In this document: piece after piece, positions 34,155 to 42,672 of the stretch
How the letters are laid out: each line of letters begins with the position of its first letter
Position numbering within the stretch: position 1 is the first letter of the stretch
Assembly: GCA_910585345.1 (NCBI GenBank)
Contig: CAJUDS010000001.1
Location: forward strand, 503,858 to 551,600
From: an uncultured Lachnospiraceae bacterium
GTDB taxonomy: Bacteria; Bacillota; Clostridia; Lachnospirales; Lachnospiraceae
Length of the DNA: 47,743 nucleotides
Direction of reading: 5' to 3'
Notes under the pieces: model-generated
What the model saw: the letters and a program-made list of their open reading frames with translations, nothing else
Databases searched by the model: none
What the model was told of the DNA's origin: nothing
Position numbers and translations under genes: made by a program

Positions 34155-35600
34155 TTACAGCATACGCTTCATTTCATCCGCAACAAACTGAACTTTTGTT
34201 CCGACAATGACCTGTACGGAATTTTTGCTCGGTCTGATTACGCCTGCCACGCCGGCAGATTTGATCTTGCCTTCATCAACAGCCGTGTAATCTTTAATTT
34301 CCAGACGAAGCCTTGTTACGCAGTTATCCAGAGATGTCACATTCCCTTTACCACCAAGACCTGCAAGAATAATCTCTGCCACCTTTGTAAAGTCATTGTT
34401 AGCAAGTACGACATTCTTTTCTGCTTCCAGATCATCGTCTTCCCGTCCGGGTGTCTTTAAGTCAAATTTGGTAATTGCAAAACGGAATACCGCATAAAAT
34501 ACAACTGCTGCTGCAAGACCCAGCGGAAGAATCAACCATACCTTCTGTGCCAGCGGAAGCTGAGAACTGAAGATCAGGTCGGTAAGTCCTGCTGAGAAGG
34601 AGAATCCTGCACGGAAACCAAGGCCGACGCTTACGGCTGCGAAGATACCGTAAAGAACAGCATATACAAGATACAGAGCCGGTGCAAGGAACATAAATGC
34701 AAACTCAAAAGGTTCTGTTACGCCGCAGATAAATGCACAGAGAGCAGCAGCGCCCATGATACCTGCAGTTGTTTTTCTCTTTTCCGGTTTTGAAGTATGT
34801 ATGATTGCCAGAGCGGCTGCCGGAAGACCGAACATCATGGACGGGAAGAATCCTGCCATGTACATACCTGTTACGCCCGGCGTACCTGTATTGCCCCAGA
34901 AGTTTCCGAGGTCATTGATGCCTGCTGCGTCAAACCAGAATACGGAGTTCAATGCATGGTGCAGACCAAACGGAATCAACAGACGGTTCAGGAATGCATA
35001 AATACCGGAGCCAACTGCACCAAGTCCGCTGACGCCTGTACCCAGAGCAACCAGTCCTGTATAAACGATCGGCCATACAAAGAACAATGCCAGGGAAACT
35101 ACCAGAGAGATCACTGCCGTAACAATGGCTACGCTTCTTTTCCCAGAGAAAAATGCCAGGAAATCCGGAAGTTTCGTACTCTTAAATTTGTTATAGCATG
35201 CAGCGCCGATAATACCGGCAAGAATACCGATGAACTGGTTCTGGATCTTTCCAAAAGCAGGATTCGGATCAGCGCCTGTAATAACGGCGATTACGCCCGA
35301 TGCCAGTACATTGGTAATTACCAGCCATGATACAAGGCCTGCAAGACCTGCGGTACCGTCATTGTCATCAGACATACCAACACCTACGCCAATTGCAAAC
35401 AACCATGACATGTTGTCAATCAAAGCACCCCCTGCCTTGATCAGGAAGAAACCAATAATTGCAGCCGCGCCTGTAATATCACCGCCCTGCATGGCTGCCG
35501 GGGACAACGCATACCCGATGCCCATCAAAATACCGCAAACCGGAAGACAGGCTACCGGAAGCATCAGGGATTTCCCTAATTTCTGTAAATACTTCATCAT
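34155..35600 (-). CDS. PTS transporter EIICB, N-acetylglucosamine/glucose type
   Basis: 481 aa sugar permease that phosphorylates its substrate during uptake. The EIIC domain (about 1-385) has roughly ten membrane segments; LLIPFGLHHALNSVFWFD followed by GNFWG and MAGFFPSMMFGLPAAALAI resembles NagE/NagP GlcNAc transporters more than PtsG. GVTEPFEFAFMFLAP is the usual PTS motif. The EIIB domain fills the C-terminus with phosphorylated Cys427 in LDNCVTRLRLEI. It is the last gene of the PTS operon. No EIIA is fused; a separate EIIA is encoded upstream. Confidence 0.93.
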   Translation of the reverse strand: MMKYLQKLGKSLMLPVACLPVCGILMGIGYALSPAAMQGGDITGAAAIIGFFLIKAGGALIDNMSWLFAIGVGVGMSDDNDGTAGLAGLVSWLVITNVLASGVIAVITGADPNPAFGKIQNQFIGILAGIIGAACYNKFKSTKLPDFLAFFSGKRSVAIVTAVISLVVSLALFFVWPIVYTGLVALGTGVSGLGAVGSGIYAFLNRLLIPFGLHHALNSVFWFDAAGINDLGNFWGNTGTPGVTGMYMAGFFPSMMFGLPAAALAIIHTSKPEKRKTTAGIMGAAALCAFICGVTEPFEFAFMFLAPALYLVYAVLYGIFAAVSVGLGFRAGFSFSAGLTDLIFSSQLPLAQKVWLILPLGLAAAVVFYAVFRFAITKFDLKTPGREDDDLEAEKNVVLANNDFTKVAEIILAGLGGKGNVTSLDNCVTRLRLEIKDYTAVDEGKIKSAGVAGVIRPSKNSVQVIVGTKVQFVADEMKRML

Positions 35601-35662
35601 AAAAACTACCCCTTTCTTTTCACTCTAACCTGGCATAGAGTGTTATTTTCTCTTTATTACCG

Positions 35663-35680
35663 CAAAAGCAACCGCTTTTG
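35663..35680. promoter_or_regulatory. Small hairpin between ptsH and EIICB genes
   Basis: CAAAAGC/GCTTTTG stem with a 4-nt loop in the 117-bp gap. No U-run follows, so a processing or stability element is possible, not a clear terminator. Confidence 0.35.
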
Positions 35681-35717
35681 TTTCTGATGGTATGGAATCT
35701 ATTTCCATAAGCGTATA

Positions 35718-35981
35718 TCAAAGATTCTCTTTCAGGAACACCTCCAGCTCCTGCGCAGCAACTGCTTCATCTTCTCCCTCAATGGAAAGTTCTATCCGAT
35801 TTCCCTGTTTTACGCCAAGAGACATAACGCCCATGATACGCTTTGCATCCGCCGTCTTTCCCGTCTCCGCGTTCTTGATGGTAATCGTACTCTTGTACGC
35901 AGCCGCCTTTTTCACAAAGATTCCCGCCGGTCTCGCATGAAGTCCTACCGGATCCGTAATGGCATAGTTTACTGTTTTCAT
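35718..35981 (-). CDS. ptsH: Phosphocarrier protein HPr, lacking the regulatory serine
   Basis: 87 aa general PTS phosphocarrier. His15 in GLHARPAG accepts phosphate from EI. The regulatory site that HPr kinase phosphorylates in Firmicutes (Ser46, normally K-S-I-M-G) reads AKRIMGVMSLGVKQG here: Arg48 stands where the serine should be, encoded by an unambiguous CGT codon. This HPr can carry phosphate to sugars but should not form P-Ser-HPr, the usual CcpA co-repressor signal. ATG at 35981 follows AAGGAGAAAAAT. It sits between ptsI and the EIICB gene. Confidence 0.95.
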   Translation of the reverse strand: MKTVNYAITDPVGLHARPAGIFVKKAAAYKSTITIKNAETGKTADAKRIMGVMSLGVKQGNRIELSIEGEDEAVAAQELEVFLKENL

Positions 35982-36006
35982 ATTTTTCTCCTTCTTTCTT
36001 TATAAA

Positions 36007-37626
36007 TTATCCGATATTTCGGATTCTGTCTCGTAATTTCAAAATATAGGTAGGTGAAACCGATAATTCATCCAGCCCCATATCAAGAAATGTCTCTGTC
36101 AATGTATCGTCAGCGCCCAGCTCTCCGCAAATACCTACCCAAATGCCTGCCTTATGGCCATTCTGCACAGTCATCTCAATCAGTTTAAGTACAGCCGGAT
36201 GATGAGAATCATAGAACGGCTCAAGTTTCTGGTTTTGTCTGTCTATTGCAAGCGTATACTGCGTCAAGTCATTGGTTCCGATGCTGAAAAATCCCACTTC
36301 TTTGGCCAGCTCTTCGCTGACAATGGCTGCCGCAGGCGTTTCTATCATAATACCCAATTCTACTGCTCCAAAAGAGATGCCTTTCCTTGTAAGCTCTTCT
36401 TTGACTTCTTCCACGATGCCTTTGATTTTTCTGATTTCTTCCACAGAAATAATCATAGGGAACATAATGGACACTGTGCCAAATGCAGACGCCCTGTAGA
36501 TAGCCCGGAGCTGTGTTTTAAAAATTTCCGGCTGCATCAGACAGATACGGATCGCGCGATATCCGAGAGCGGGATTTTCCTCCACGTCCAAACCGAAATA
36601 ATCCGCTTTTTTATCCGCTCCGATATCAAGTGTGCGGATAATAACCTTTTTCCCTTCCATACGGGATACGACTTCTTTATATGCGGCAAACTGCTCCTCT
36701 TCCGTAGGAAAATCATCTCTGCCCAGATAGAGAAATTCACTTCTGAATAGTCCGATACCGCCCGCATCATTGGCAAGTACCTTATCCACGTCCTCTACGT
36801 TTCCCATATTGGCATACAGTTTGATACTTCTGCCATCTTTTGTAACATTTTCCTTGCCGATCAAAAGTTTCAGTCTTTCATTCTTTTCTTTGATTTCAGC
36901 CTGCTCTTTCTTCTTTTGATCCAACACTTCCGCTTCCGGTTCTATGAAAAGCGTACCTGTCACACCGTCCACAACGGCCTCTTTGCCATGATATTCTTTT
37001 GATATCTCCACATCCGTATTGACAAGAGAAGGTATATTCAAAGACCGGGCCAGAATCGCCGTATGGGAATTCGCCGAACCATGTTTGGTCACAACGGCCA
37101 GAATTTTTGTTTTATCCATCTGGATCGTTTCACTCGGCGACAGATCGTCCGCCAAAATGATGACCGGCTCCTTCGTATGCAGGCCGGCATCATCTCTCCC
37201 CTCCAGAATCCGCACGACTCTGCTGGAAATATCAAGTACGTCCGCCGCTCTCGCCCGCATATAATCGTCATCCATTGCCGAAAACATAGCGGAAAATTCC
37301 TCGCCTGTTACCGTCACCGCATACTCTGCATTGACACTGTCTGTCCGAATACACGCTTCGATCGCTTCCACATAATCCAGATCGTCCAGCATCATCTTAT
37401 GCACATCAAAGATCATGGCATTCTCTTCTCCCACTTGTGCGAGAGCATCCTGATACAAGTCATCCAACTCCCCGATCGCATTCTCTCTGGCTTTCTGGAA
37501 TCTTACAATCTCCGCTTCCACATCCTGCACTGTCTGTTTTGTCCAGCTGCTTTCCTTTTTCTCATATACATATAATTTGCCGATTGCGATACCCTGCAAT
37601 ACACTTTTCCCACGAAAAATCTCCAT
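36007..37626 (-). CDS. ptsI: PTS enzyme I
   Basis: 539 aa phosphoenolpyruvate:protein phosphotransferase, slightly short of the usual 570. The active histidine is His188 in GSANSHTAILARSLNIPS. The PEP-binding half follows (GIGLFRSEFLYLGRD, IIRTLDIGADKKADYF, FSIGTNDLTQYTLAIDR), with the C-terminal GICGELGADD motif containing the catalytic Cys. It passes phosphate to HPr, whose gene starts 25 bp downstream. Upstream is the EIIA gene (22 bp gap). Confidence 0.97.
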   Translation of the reverse strand: MEIFRGKSVLQGIAIGKLYVYEKKESSWTKQTVQDVEAEIVRFQKARENAIGELDDLYQDALAQVGEENAMIFDVHKMMLDDLDYVEAIEACIRTDSVNAEYAVTVTGEEFSAMFSAMDDDYMRARAADVLDISSRVVRILEGRDDAGLHTKEPVIILADDLSPSETIQMDKTKILAVVTKHGSANSHTAILARSLNIPSLVNTDVEISKEYHGKEAVVDGVTGTLFIEPEAEVLDQKKKEQAEIKEKNERLKLLIGKENVTKDGRSIKLYANMGNVEDVDKVLANDAGGIGLFRSEFLYLGRDDFPTEEEQFAAYKEVVSRMEGKKVIIRTLDIGADKKADYFGLDVEENPALGYRAIRICLMQPEIFKTQLRAIYRASAFGTVSIMFPMIISVEEIRKIKGIVEEVKEELTRKGISFGAVELGIMIETPAAAIVSEELAKEVGFFSIGTNDLTQYTLAIDRQNQKLEPFYDSHHPAVLKLIEMTVQNGHKAGIWVGICGELGADDTLTETFLDMGLDELSVSPTYILKLRDRIRNIG

Positions 37627-37648
37627 CCTTATATCCTCCGGCCTGATC

Positions 37649-38134
37649 TTATAATTTAACTTTTAATACGCCGTCGCCCGCAGCTACTTCTCTTTCTTCG
37701 CCAGGAACTACTTCCTTAAAATCTGCGCTGTTGCAAATCAATACCGGTGTAATCGTATTGTATCCTGCTTCTGCAATGGCCTTCAAATCAGCCTCCAGCA
37801 ACAGATCGCCTTTTGACACCTTTTTTCCCTCTTCCACATGTGCCGTAAAATGCGCGCCTTTTAAATTGACCGTGTCAAGTCCCACATGGATCAGCAATTC
37901 CACACCGTCTGCAGTAGTGATGCCGATTGCATGCAGTGTCGGGAACAATGTGCTGATGGTGCCGTCCGCGGGCGCATAAAATTTTCCGTCTGACGGCTCA
38001 ATGGCCGTCCCCTTTCCCAGTATTTCTTCGCTGAATGTCGGATCAGGCACATTTTTAATACTGACGCATTTTCCAGCTGCAGGAGAGCCTATCTCCACTT
38101 CTTTTTTCTTAAAAACGCCGTCTAAAAATCCCAT
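37649..38134 (-). CDS. PTS EIIA, glucose (Crr) type
   Basis: 161 aa. Two active-site histidines: His68 in FPTLHAIGI and the phosphorylated His83 in ELLIHVGLDTVNLKG. FKKKEVEIGSPAAGKCVSI and YAPADGTI are family blocks. The frame is open upstream into the antiterminator's end, but ATG at 38134 has AAAGGAGAACGT before it and gives the normal N-terminus. It should take phosphate from HPr and pass it to Cys427 of the EIICB encoded three genes downstream. Confidence 0.95.
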   Translation of the reverse strand: MGFLDGVFKKKEVEIGSPAAGKCVSIKNVPDPTFSEEILGKGTAIEPSDGKFYAPADGTISTLFPTLHAIGITTADGVELLIHVGLDTVNLKGAHFTAHVEEGKKVSKGDLLLEADLKAIAEAGYNTITPVLICNSADFKEVVPGEEREVAAGDGVLKVKL

Positions 38135-38147
38135 ACGTTCTCCTTTC

Positions 38148-38984
38148 TCACTTATATAAATTTTCAATTCTTTTTAGAATAAATACAAGGTAGAACTGCT
38201 CTTCCTCCGTCAGGCGGCATCCATATTCTCTCTGCAAAAGTATGCTTATACTTTTTACTGCCTCTACCAAATCGGAGCAGTTTTTTTCCATATATTCCTG
38301 CAGCCTTGCATCTCCCTTTTCTTTCAGAGGCTTCAACACCAATACTCTGTGCATCATAAATTTCAAATCGGACAACAGCCAGTCTTTTTCCAGACTTTCT
38401 TCCTGCAGAACGGGCACATAAGACACGATCACTTCCATCATCTTTTCCAACATCTCTGTCATGACCCAGATATCTCTCACCCTTAAATTGAGTTCCGCAT
38501 TCACAAGATGCAGCGCGATAGCCGACGCCTCATCCTCAGGAAGAGCGCTTCCCGTCTTTTCTTTGATCAGCTGAAGCGCATGCAGCCCAACAGAATATTC
38601 CGCCGGATAAAACCGCCTGATTTCATTGTGCAGGGCATTGGTGAAATTCATACCATCGTGAAACCGCTCCAATGCAAAACCGATATGGTCGGTTAATGTA
38701 ATATAGACATTCTGGTTAAGCGTAACGCCCAACTCCTTACGGGCATAGGAAATAATATCATTGGATACCTGAATATATTCCAGAGGGAGTCCCGCTAAAA
38801 GTTCCTTAAACTTTCCAAGCGCCGCTTCATCTTCCATTCGGAATATTTTATCAATTCGGCTTTCATCGCAGGATTGGCCTTTCTTCTTTCCAAAACCGAT
38901 CCCGCTGCCCATCACTACGATTTCTTTTCCTTCCTCATCCAGAGCGCTGACTACATTATTATTTATAATTCTCTCAATTACCAA
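38148..38984 (-). CDS. PRD-domain transcriptional antiterminator (LicT/BglG family) with altered PRD2
   Basis: 278 aa. The N-terminal RNA-binding CAT domain (about 1-55) reads IINNNVVSALDEEGKEIVVMG then GIGFGKKKGQ. PRD1 keeps both phosphorylatable histidines, His100 (ITLTDHIGFALERF) and His159 (AIALHLVNAEL), at the same numbers as LicT. PRD2 has lost both: LicT His207 corresponds to Asp206 (WLLSDLKFMMHRV) and His269 to Ile269 (FYLVFILKRI). The start is TTG at 38984 behind AGAAGGG. A RAT site and terminator precede the gene, so it most likely controls its own operon. Confidence 0.93.
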   Translation of the reverse strand: MVIERIINNNVVSALDEEGKEIVVMGSGIGFGKKKGQSCDESRIDKIFRMEDEAALGKFKELLAGLPLEYIQVSNDIISYARKELGVTLNQNVYITLTDHIGFALERFHDGMNFTNALHNEIRRFYPAEYSVGLHALQLIKEKTGSALPEDEASAIALHLVNAELNLRVRDIWVMTEMLEKMMEVIVSYVPVLQEESLEKDWLLSDLKFMMHRVLVLKPLKEKGDARLQEYMEKNCSDLVEAVKSISILLQREYGCRLTEEEQFYLVFILKRIENLYK

Positions 38985-39034
38985 TTCTTATCCCTTCTAA
39001 ACTTTCGCAGTACTCCCCACAGACATGCGTGAAG

Positions 39035-39114
39035 CAAAAAAACCAAATTTCGTAAATCAATCATTCTCTGATTAACTTACGAAATCTGGTTTTGCCTGCC
39101 GCCAGTAACAATCC
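39035..39114 (-). promoter_or_regulatory. RAT antiterminator site overlapping a leader terminator
   Basis: On the minus strand, 39114-39088 reads GGATTGTTACTGGCGGCAGG then CAAAACC, which matches the ribonucleic antiterminator (RAT) bound by LicT/SacY-type proteins. Its 3' end overlaps the left arm of a terminator hairpin, AAACCAGATTTCGTAA with TTACGAAATTTGGTTT (39040-39092), followed by a T-run (39035-39040). The two structures exclude each other: protein binding to the RAT would prevent termination upstream of the antiterminator-PTS operon. Confidence 0.93.
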
Positions 39115-39141
39115 ATTCCCGTGAGTCATTCAACTGTTATA

Positions 39142-39170
39142 AGTATAAAATCTTTTTCACTATCTGTCAA
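39142..39170 (-). promoter_or_regulatory. Promoter of the PTS operon
   Basis: Minus strand TTGACA (39165-39170), 17-bp spacer, TATACT (39142-39147), a near-consensus sigma-A promoter. Transcripts would start just upstream of the RAT site. Confidence 0.88.
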
Positions 39171-39217
39171 CAAGTTTTTTTGCAACTTTTATCCTTTTTT
39201 GTTTATAAGCCATTTTT

Positions 39218-39238
39218 AATTGTGCAAGGTGCACAATT
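39218..39238. promoter_or_regulatory. Operator-like inverted repeat upstream of the GerA-type gene
   Basis: AATTGTGC (39218-39225), 5-nt spacer, GCACAATT (39231-39238); a related TGTGCACAAAA lies at about 39267-39277. Position upstream of a presumed forespore gene suggests a regulator site, but no clear sigma-G promoter was found. Confidence 0.35.
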
Positions 39239-39302
39239 TTGCAATCCCCGTATAATTCAAACTTTATGTGCACAAAATACCACTTCAGGAAGGAGCAGTC
39301 AC

Positions 39303-40772
39303 ATGAAACTATCAAATTCCCTTGCAGTCAATAAAGAACAGGCATACAAAATCTTTCCGATTGGAGAAAGTTTTGACCTGATTACAAGAGATCTTTTTCT
39401 CGGCGCCACAAAAGCCTGGTTTCTCGGCGTCAACGGTATGTGTAAGACGGAAGTGCTGCAGGAAATTTTTTCCGATCTGCAGAATCCTCTTTTTATGAAA
39501 GATAGCGACGTCCGGGATCTATCTCTCTATATGGCTTCAAAGATTGGTTATGCCCAAACCGAACTGACCAATGACTGGGAACAAATTATTTCTGCCGTAT
39601 TAAGCGGCCCTTCCGTCCTGTTCGTGGACGGCTTTTCCGATGCCATTGTGCTGGATACGCGGACCTATCCTGCCAGAGGGATTTCCGAACCGGACACCGA
39701 ACGCGTCACCCTGGGCGCCCGCGACGGGTTTGTGGAGACCATGCTGTTTAACGCCAATCTGATCCGGCGCAGAATCCGCAATCCCCGTCTTACTTTCTCT
39801 GTCCGCCCGCTTGGCACCGACAGCCGTACCGACGTAGCAGTTTCCTACATTGACGGCTATGTAGACCGCGCATTGCTGCAGAAACTATATGATAAACTGG
39901 ACGCACTGCGCATTACTTCCCTGACAATGGGCGCCAAAAGTCTCGAAGAACTTCTGGTTCCTAAAAAATGGTATCATCCCCTTCCAAGTATCCAGCAAAC
40001 CCAGCGGCCCGATGTGGCGTGCAGCTATTTGCTGGAAGGAAACCTGCTGCTTCTGGTTGACAACTCGCCTTCCGTCCTCATTCTCCCCAGCACAATATTT
40101 CAGTTTACACAAAGCCCGGAAGATTACTATAAAAGTCCCATTACAGGCAGTTACAGCCGCCTGCTTCGCTTTTGCTGTATTTTAATCAGTCTGTTCCTCC
40201 TCCCCGTGTTTCTGCTGCTGGGTTCCTATTTCCCGGATATTGCCGATACACTGTCCCTTTTTCCGGTGGAAACCGCTTCCAGCAACAGACTGTTTCTATA
40301 TGTGCTGTTCGCAGAATTGTCATTGAACCTGTTCCAGTATTCCGCCGCGCACAGCCCAAGCGCTTATTCCGGCTCTCTCTCCATTGTTGGCGGCCTGATT
40401 CTCAGCGATGTGGCAATCGACCTGCACTGGGTATCTCTGGAAGTCATGTTCTATGCCGCCGCCACCATGCTTGCTTCCCTTGCGCTCTCGAGCACCGCTT
40501 TCGCCGAGGGAATCCGCTGTTACCGGATCTTTCTGCTCCTCATGACGGGTTGTTTCGGCTTCTGGGGCTTTCTGGCCGGATGTTTCCTCGTCCTTTTGTC
40601 CGCCCTGACAACGCCTTCTTTTGCCGGAAAAAGTTTTTTCTGGCCCCTCTATCCTTTTAATAGAGAAGCGCTTTCTACGCTGTTTTTCCGGCGGCCTACC
40701 TACAAAGCCCAGCCAAGCAATGTCTGGAAAAGGGAACGAAAAAACAAAACAGGACCGTCGCAATCCCCATAA
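39303..40772 (+). CDS. GerA-family spore germination protein, SpoVAF-like
   Basis: 489 aa membrane protein of the GerA family. The long N-terminal soluble part includes LFVDGFSDAIVLDTRTYPAR and the conserved VETMLFNANLIRRRIRNPRL region. Five or so membrane segments follow from about 305 (LRFCCILISLFLLPVFLLL). GerA proteins form nutrient receptors; SpoVAF forms assist release of dipicolinate. The short form and lack of adjacent GerB/GerC genes favour SpoVAF-like. The frame is open back to 39180, but ATG at 39303 has AGGAAGGAGCAGTCAC before it. It is convergent with pdaA. Confidence 0.88.
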   Translation: MKLSNSLAVNKEQAYKIFPIGESFDLITRDLFLGATKAWFLGVNGMCKTEVLQEIFSDLQNPLFMKDSDVRDLSLYMASKIGYAQTELTNDWEQIISAVLSGPSVLFVDGFSDAIVLDTRTYPARGISEPDTERVTLGARDGFVETMLFNANLIRRRIRNPRLTFSVRPLGTDSRTDVAVSYIDGYVDRALLQKLYDKLDALRITSLTMGAKSLEELLVPKKWYHPLPSIQQTQRPDVACSYLLEGNLLLLVDNSPSVLILPSTIFQFTQSPEDYYKSPITGSYSRLLRFCCILISLFLLPVFLLLGSYFPDIADTLSLFPVETASSNRLFLYVLFAELSLNLFQYSAAHSPSAYSGSLSIVGGLILSDVAIDLHWVSLEVMFYAAATMLASLALSSTAFAEGIRCYRIFLLLMTGCFGFWGFLAGCFLVLLSALTTPSFAGKSFFWPLYPFNREALSTLFFRRPTYKAQPSNVWKRERKNKTGPSQSP

Positions 40773-40797
40773 GGCTGCGCGGTCCTGATCTGTTTTT
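40750..40797. terminator. Bidirectional terminator between convergent spore genes
   Basis: CAGGACCG (40750-40757) and CGGTCCTG (40780-40787), T-rich on both strands. The stop codon of the SpoVAF-like gene (40770-40772) lies in the loop. Confidence 0.85.
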
Positions 40798-41596
40798 ATG
40801 CAATTTCCCTGAGGGATTTTACCGTATATCCCATCTCCTCCCACTTTGTCAGCAATTCATCCAGAATCTGTGCGTTCGTGGCAGACGTGCTATGTAAGAG
40901 CACGATCGCGCCCGGATGGATCCTGCCGATCAGCTTATCAAAAGCCTCTTCTTTCGATGGCTGATCCTTTTCCAGCCAGTCTACATAGGCAAGGCTCCAA
41001 AAAAAAGTCCGGTATCCCATCTTCTTTGCATGTTGCAGCGTTGCATCGCTATACTTTCCCTGTGGCGGCCTGTAAAATTTTGTCATCTCTTTTCCGGTTA
41101 TTTCTTTGTATTTGTCTTCCAGCATTGTTATCTCCTGCTCAAATTCCCCATCTGACTTTACCGTCATGTCAGGATGGTGATAGGAATGGTTTCCTACCGT
41201 ATGCCCCTCCTGTTCCATACGTTTCACCAGATCCGGACAGGTTTCCAGATAATTGCCTACTACAAAAAAAGTAGCGGATACGCCATGCTTTTTCAGCGCG
41301 TCCAGTATGGCCGGCGTATTCCCGTTTTCAAAGCCGGCGTCAAACGTCAGATAGATCACTTTTTCATCCGTACTGCCCACATACCATGCGTCCTGCTCCA
41401 AAAGCGCCTCCGCACTCGTATTGCCCGTAGGTTTCTGTCCTTCCTCACCAAACCCCAGTCCCCAGTCTTTTGTCTCATGGGCAATGGCAGACGTTTCCTT
41501 CCACACGTTTACCCCGCCGGCAAGTCCGGCGCCCAGCATATACATCATAACAAATAAAAAACCGATCCTGGCCAGTACCTTATACTCATTTGCCAT
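40796..41596 (-). CDS. pdaA: Polysaccharide deacetylase, PdaA type (delta-lactam synthesis)
   Basis: 266 aa. One N-terminal membrane segment or signal (about 9-29), then WGLGFGEEGQKPTGN, typical of PdaA, and a NodB deacetylase domain. Catalytic motifs: LTFDAGFENGNTPAIL (base Asp), GHTVGNHSYHHPDM (metal His pair), FYRPPQGKYSDATL and IVLLHSTS. PdaA removes acetyl from MurNAc to form muramic delta-lactam in the spore cortex. Together with the convergent SpoVAF-like gene it shows a spore former. Confidence 0.93.
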   Translation of the reverse strand: MANEYKVLARIGFLFVMMYMLGAGLAGGVNVWKETSAIAHETKDWGLGFGEEGQKPTGNTSAEALLEQDAWYVGSTDEKVIYLTFDAGFENGNTPAILDALKKHGVSATFFVVGNYLETCPDLVKRMEQEGHTVGNHSYHHPDMTVKSDGEFEQEITMLEDKYKEITGKEMTKFYRPPQGKYSDATLQHAKKMGYRTFFWSLAYVDWLEKDQPSKEEAFDKLIGRIHPGAIVLLHSTSATNAQILDELLTKWEEMGYTVKSLREIA

Positions 41597-41731
41597 AGTT
41601 TCGCCATTCCGCTTCTATTTCTTTTTTCCATATATATGCCTGCGTGAGGATGACTTAGAAGCGTTGTAGGAAAAAGCGAAAAACACCCGGCCAGTATTAA
41701 AACAGGAATCTTCCATCACTAAAAAAGAAAA

Positions 41732-41755
41732 AAGGACCGGCAACCGCCGATCCTT
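41732..41755 (-). terminator. Terminator of the tRNA-Leu gene
   Basis: AAGGATCGGC/GCCGGTCCTT stem, 4-nt loop, followed on the minus strand by two T6 runs, directly after the tRNA. Confidence 0.9.
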
Positions 41756-41760
41756 AAAAC

Positions 41761-41843
41761 TGCAGGAGATGGGACTTGAACCCACACATAGTCACCTACG
41801 TCAGATTTTGAGTCTGATGCGTCTGCCATTCCGCCACTCCTGC
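41761..41843 (-). tRNA. tRNA-Leu (anticodon CAA)
   Basis: 83 nt. Acceptor stem GCAGGAG/CTCCTGC with discriminator A, D-arm TGGCGGAATGGCAGACGC, anticodon stem-loop TCAGA-CTCAAAA-TCTGA (anticodon CAA, reads UUG), long variable arm (class II tRNA) and T-arm GTGGGTTCAAGTCCCAT. The 3' CCA is not encoded (AGTTTT follows), so it must be added by the nucleotidyltransferase. Confidence 0.97.
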
Positions 41844-41969
41844 CAATTTCAATAAAACTAACTACAAGCCATAACGACCGAATATTATATTATCATATCC
41901 GGCCGTTGATTGCAAGCCATAAAATCCTACTTTTTCCATTTCCTGTAATATTCACCGCCTAGGAGTACG

Positions 41970-42644
41970 CTATACATCCTCGATCTGCCAATCAATCTCT
42001 TCCAATCCGTTCTCCCGCAGAAAAGCATTCGTCTTACTAAAAGGCCTGCTGCCAAAAAAACCTCTATATGCAGACAAAGGACTGGGATGAGGCGCTTCCA
42101 AAATCAAATGCCGCGGATTGTGAAGCATACTCTTTTTCATCTGCGCCGGTCTGCCCCACAGAATAAATACAAGAGGCCTGTCCTGTTCATCCAGTATGCG
42201 TATCGCCGCATCGGTAAATTCCTCCCAGCCAATTCCTCTGTGGGAATTTGCCATATGCGCCCGCACCGTAAGAACCGTATTCAGCATCAGCACACCCTGC
42301 TTTGCCCACTTTACAAGATAACCATTATTCGGAATATTACATCCTACATCATCATGCAGCTCCTGGTAAATATTCACAAGAGAAGGCGGAATCTCCACAT
42401 CCGGTTTTACGGAAAAACAAAGTCCATGGGCCTGTCCGTCATTATGATACGGATCCTGTCCCAGTATGACAACCTTCACATCACATAACGGCGTTAAATG
42501 AAATGCATTGAAGATATCGTCCGCTGCCGGAAAAATCTTTCTGCTTCCATATTCTTCCATAATCTTCTGATGCAGTTTTTTGTAATACGGTTTTGAAAAT
42601 TCGCTTTTTAACGGTTCCAGCCAGTCATTTGAAATCGGTGGCAT
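41970..42644 (-). CDS. ung: Uracil-DNA glycosylase
   Basis: Removes uracil from DNA at the start of base excision repair. 224 aa, family 1. Catalytic GQDPYHNDGQAHGLCFSV (Asp in DPYH), NTVLTVRAHMANSH, and the DNA-intercalation loop HPSPLSAYRGFFG. The frame begins at a TTG (42668), and another ATG is at 42653, but AGGAG lies right before 42653; ATG at 42644 has the right spacing. It lies 28 bp after hisF on the same strand. Confidence 0.96.
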   Translation of the reverse strand: MPPISNDWLEPLKSEFSKPYYKKLHQKIMEEYGSRKIFPAADDIFNAFHLTPLCDVKVVILGQDPYHNDGQAHGLCFSVKPDVEIPPSLVNIYQELHDDVGCNIPNNGYLVKWAKQGVLMLNTVLTVRAHMANSHRGIGWEEFTDAAIRILDEQDRPLVFILWGRPAQMKKSMLHNPRHLILEAPHPSPLSAYRGFFGSRPFSKTNAFLRENGLEEIDWQIEDV

Positions 42645-42672
42645 ATCTTTCATCTCCTGTCTTTGCAATCTT

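Noticed and set aside
39035..39114. Classical metabolite riboswitch
   Set aside because: The leader matches a protein-bound RAT site with an overlapping terminator and is followed by the matching antiterminator gene, which explains it fully.
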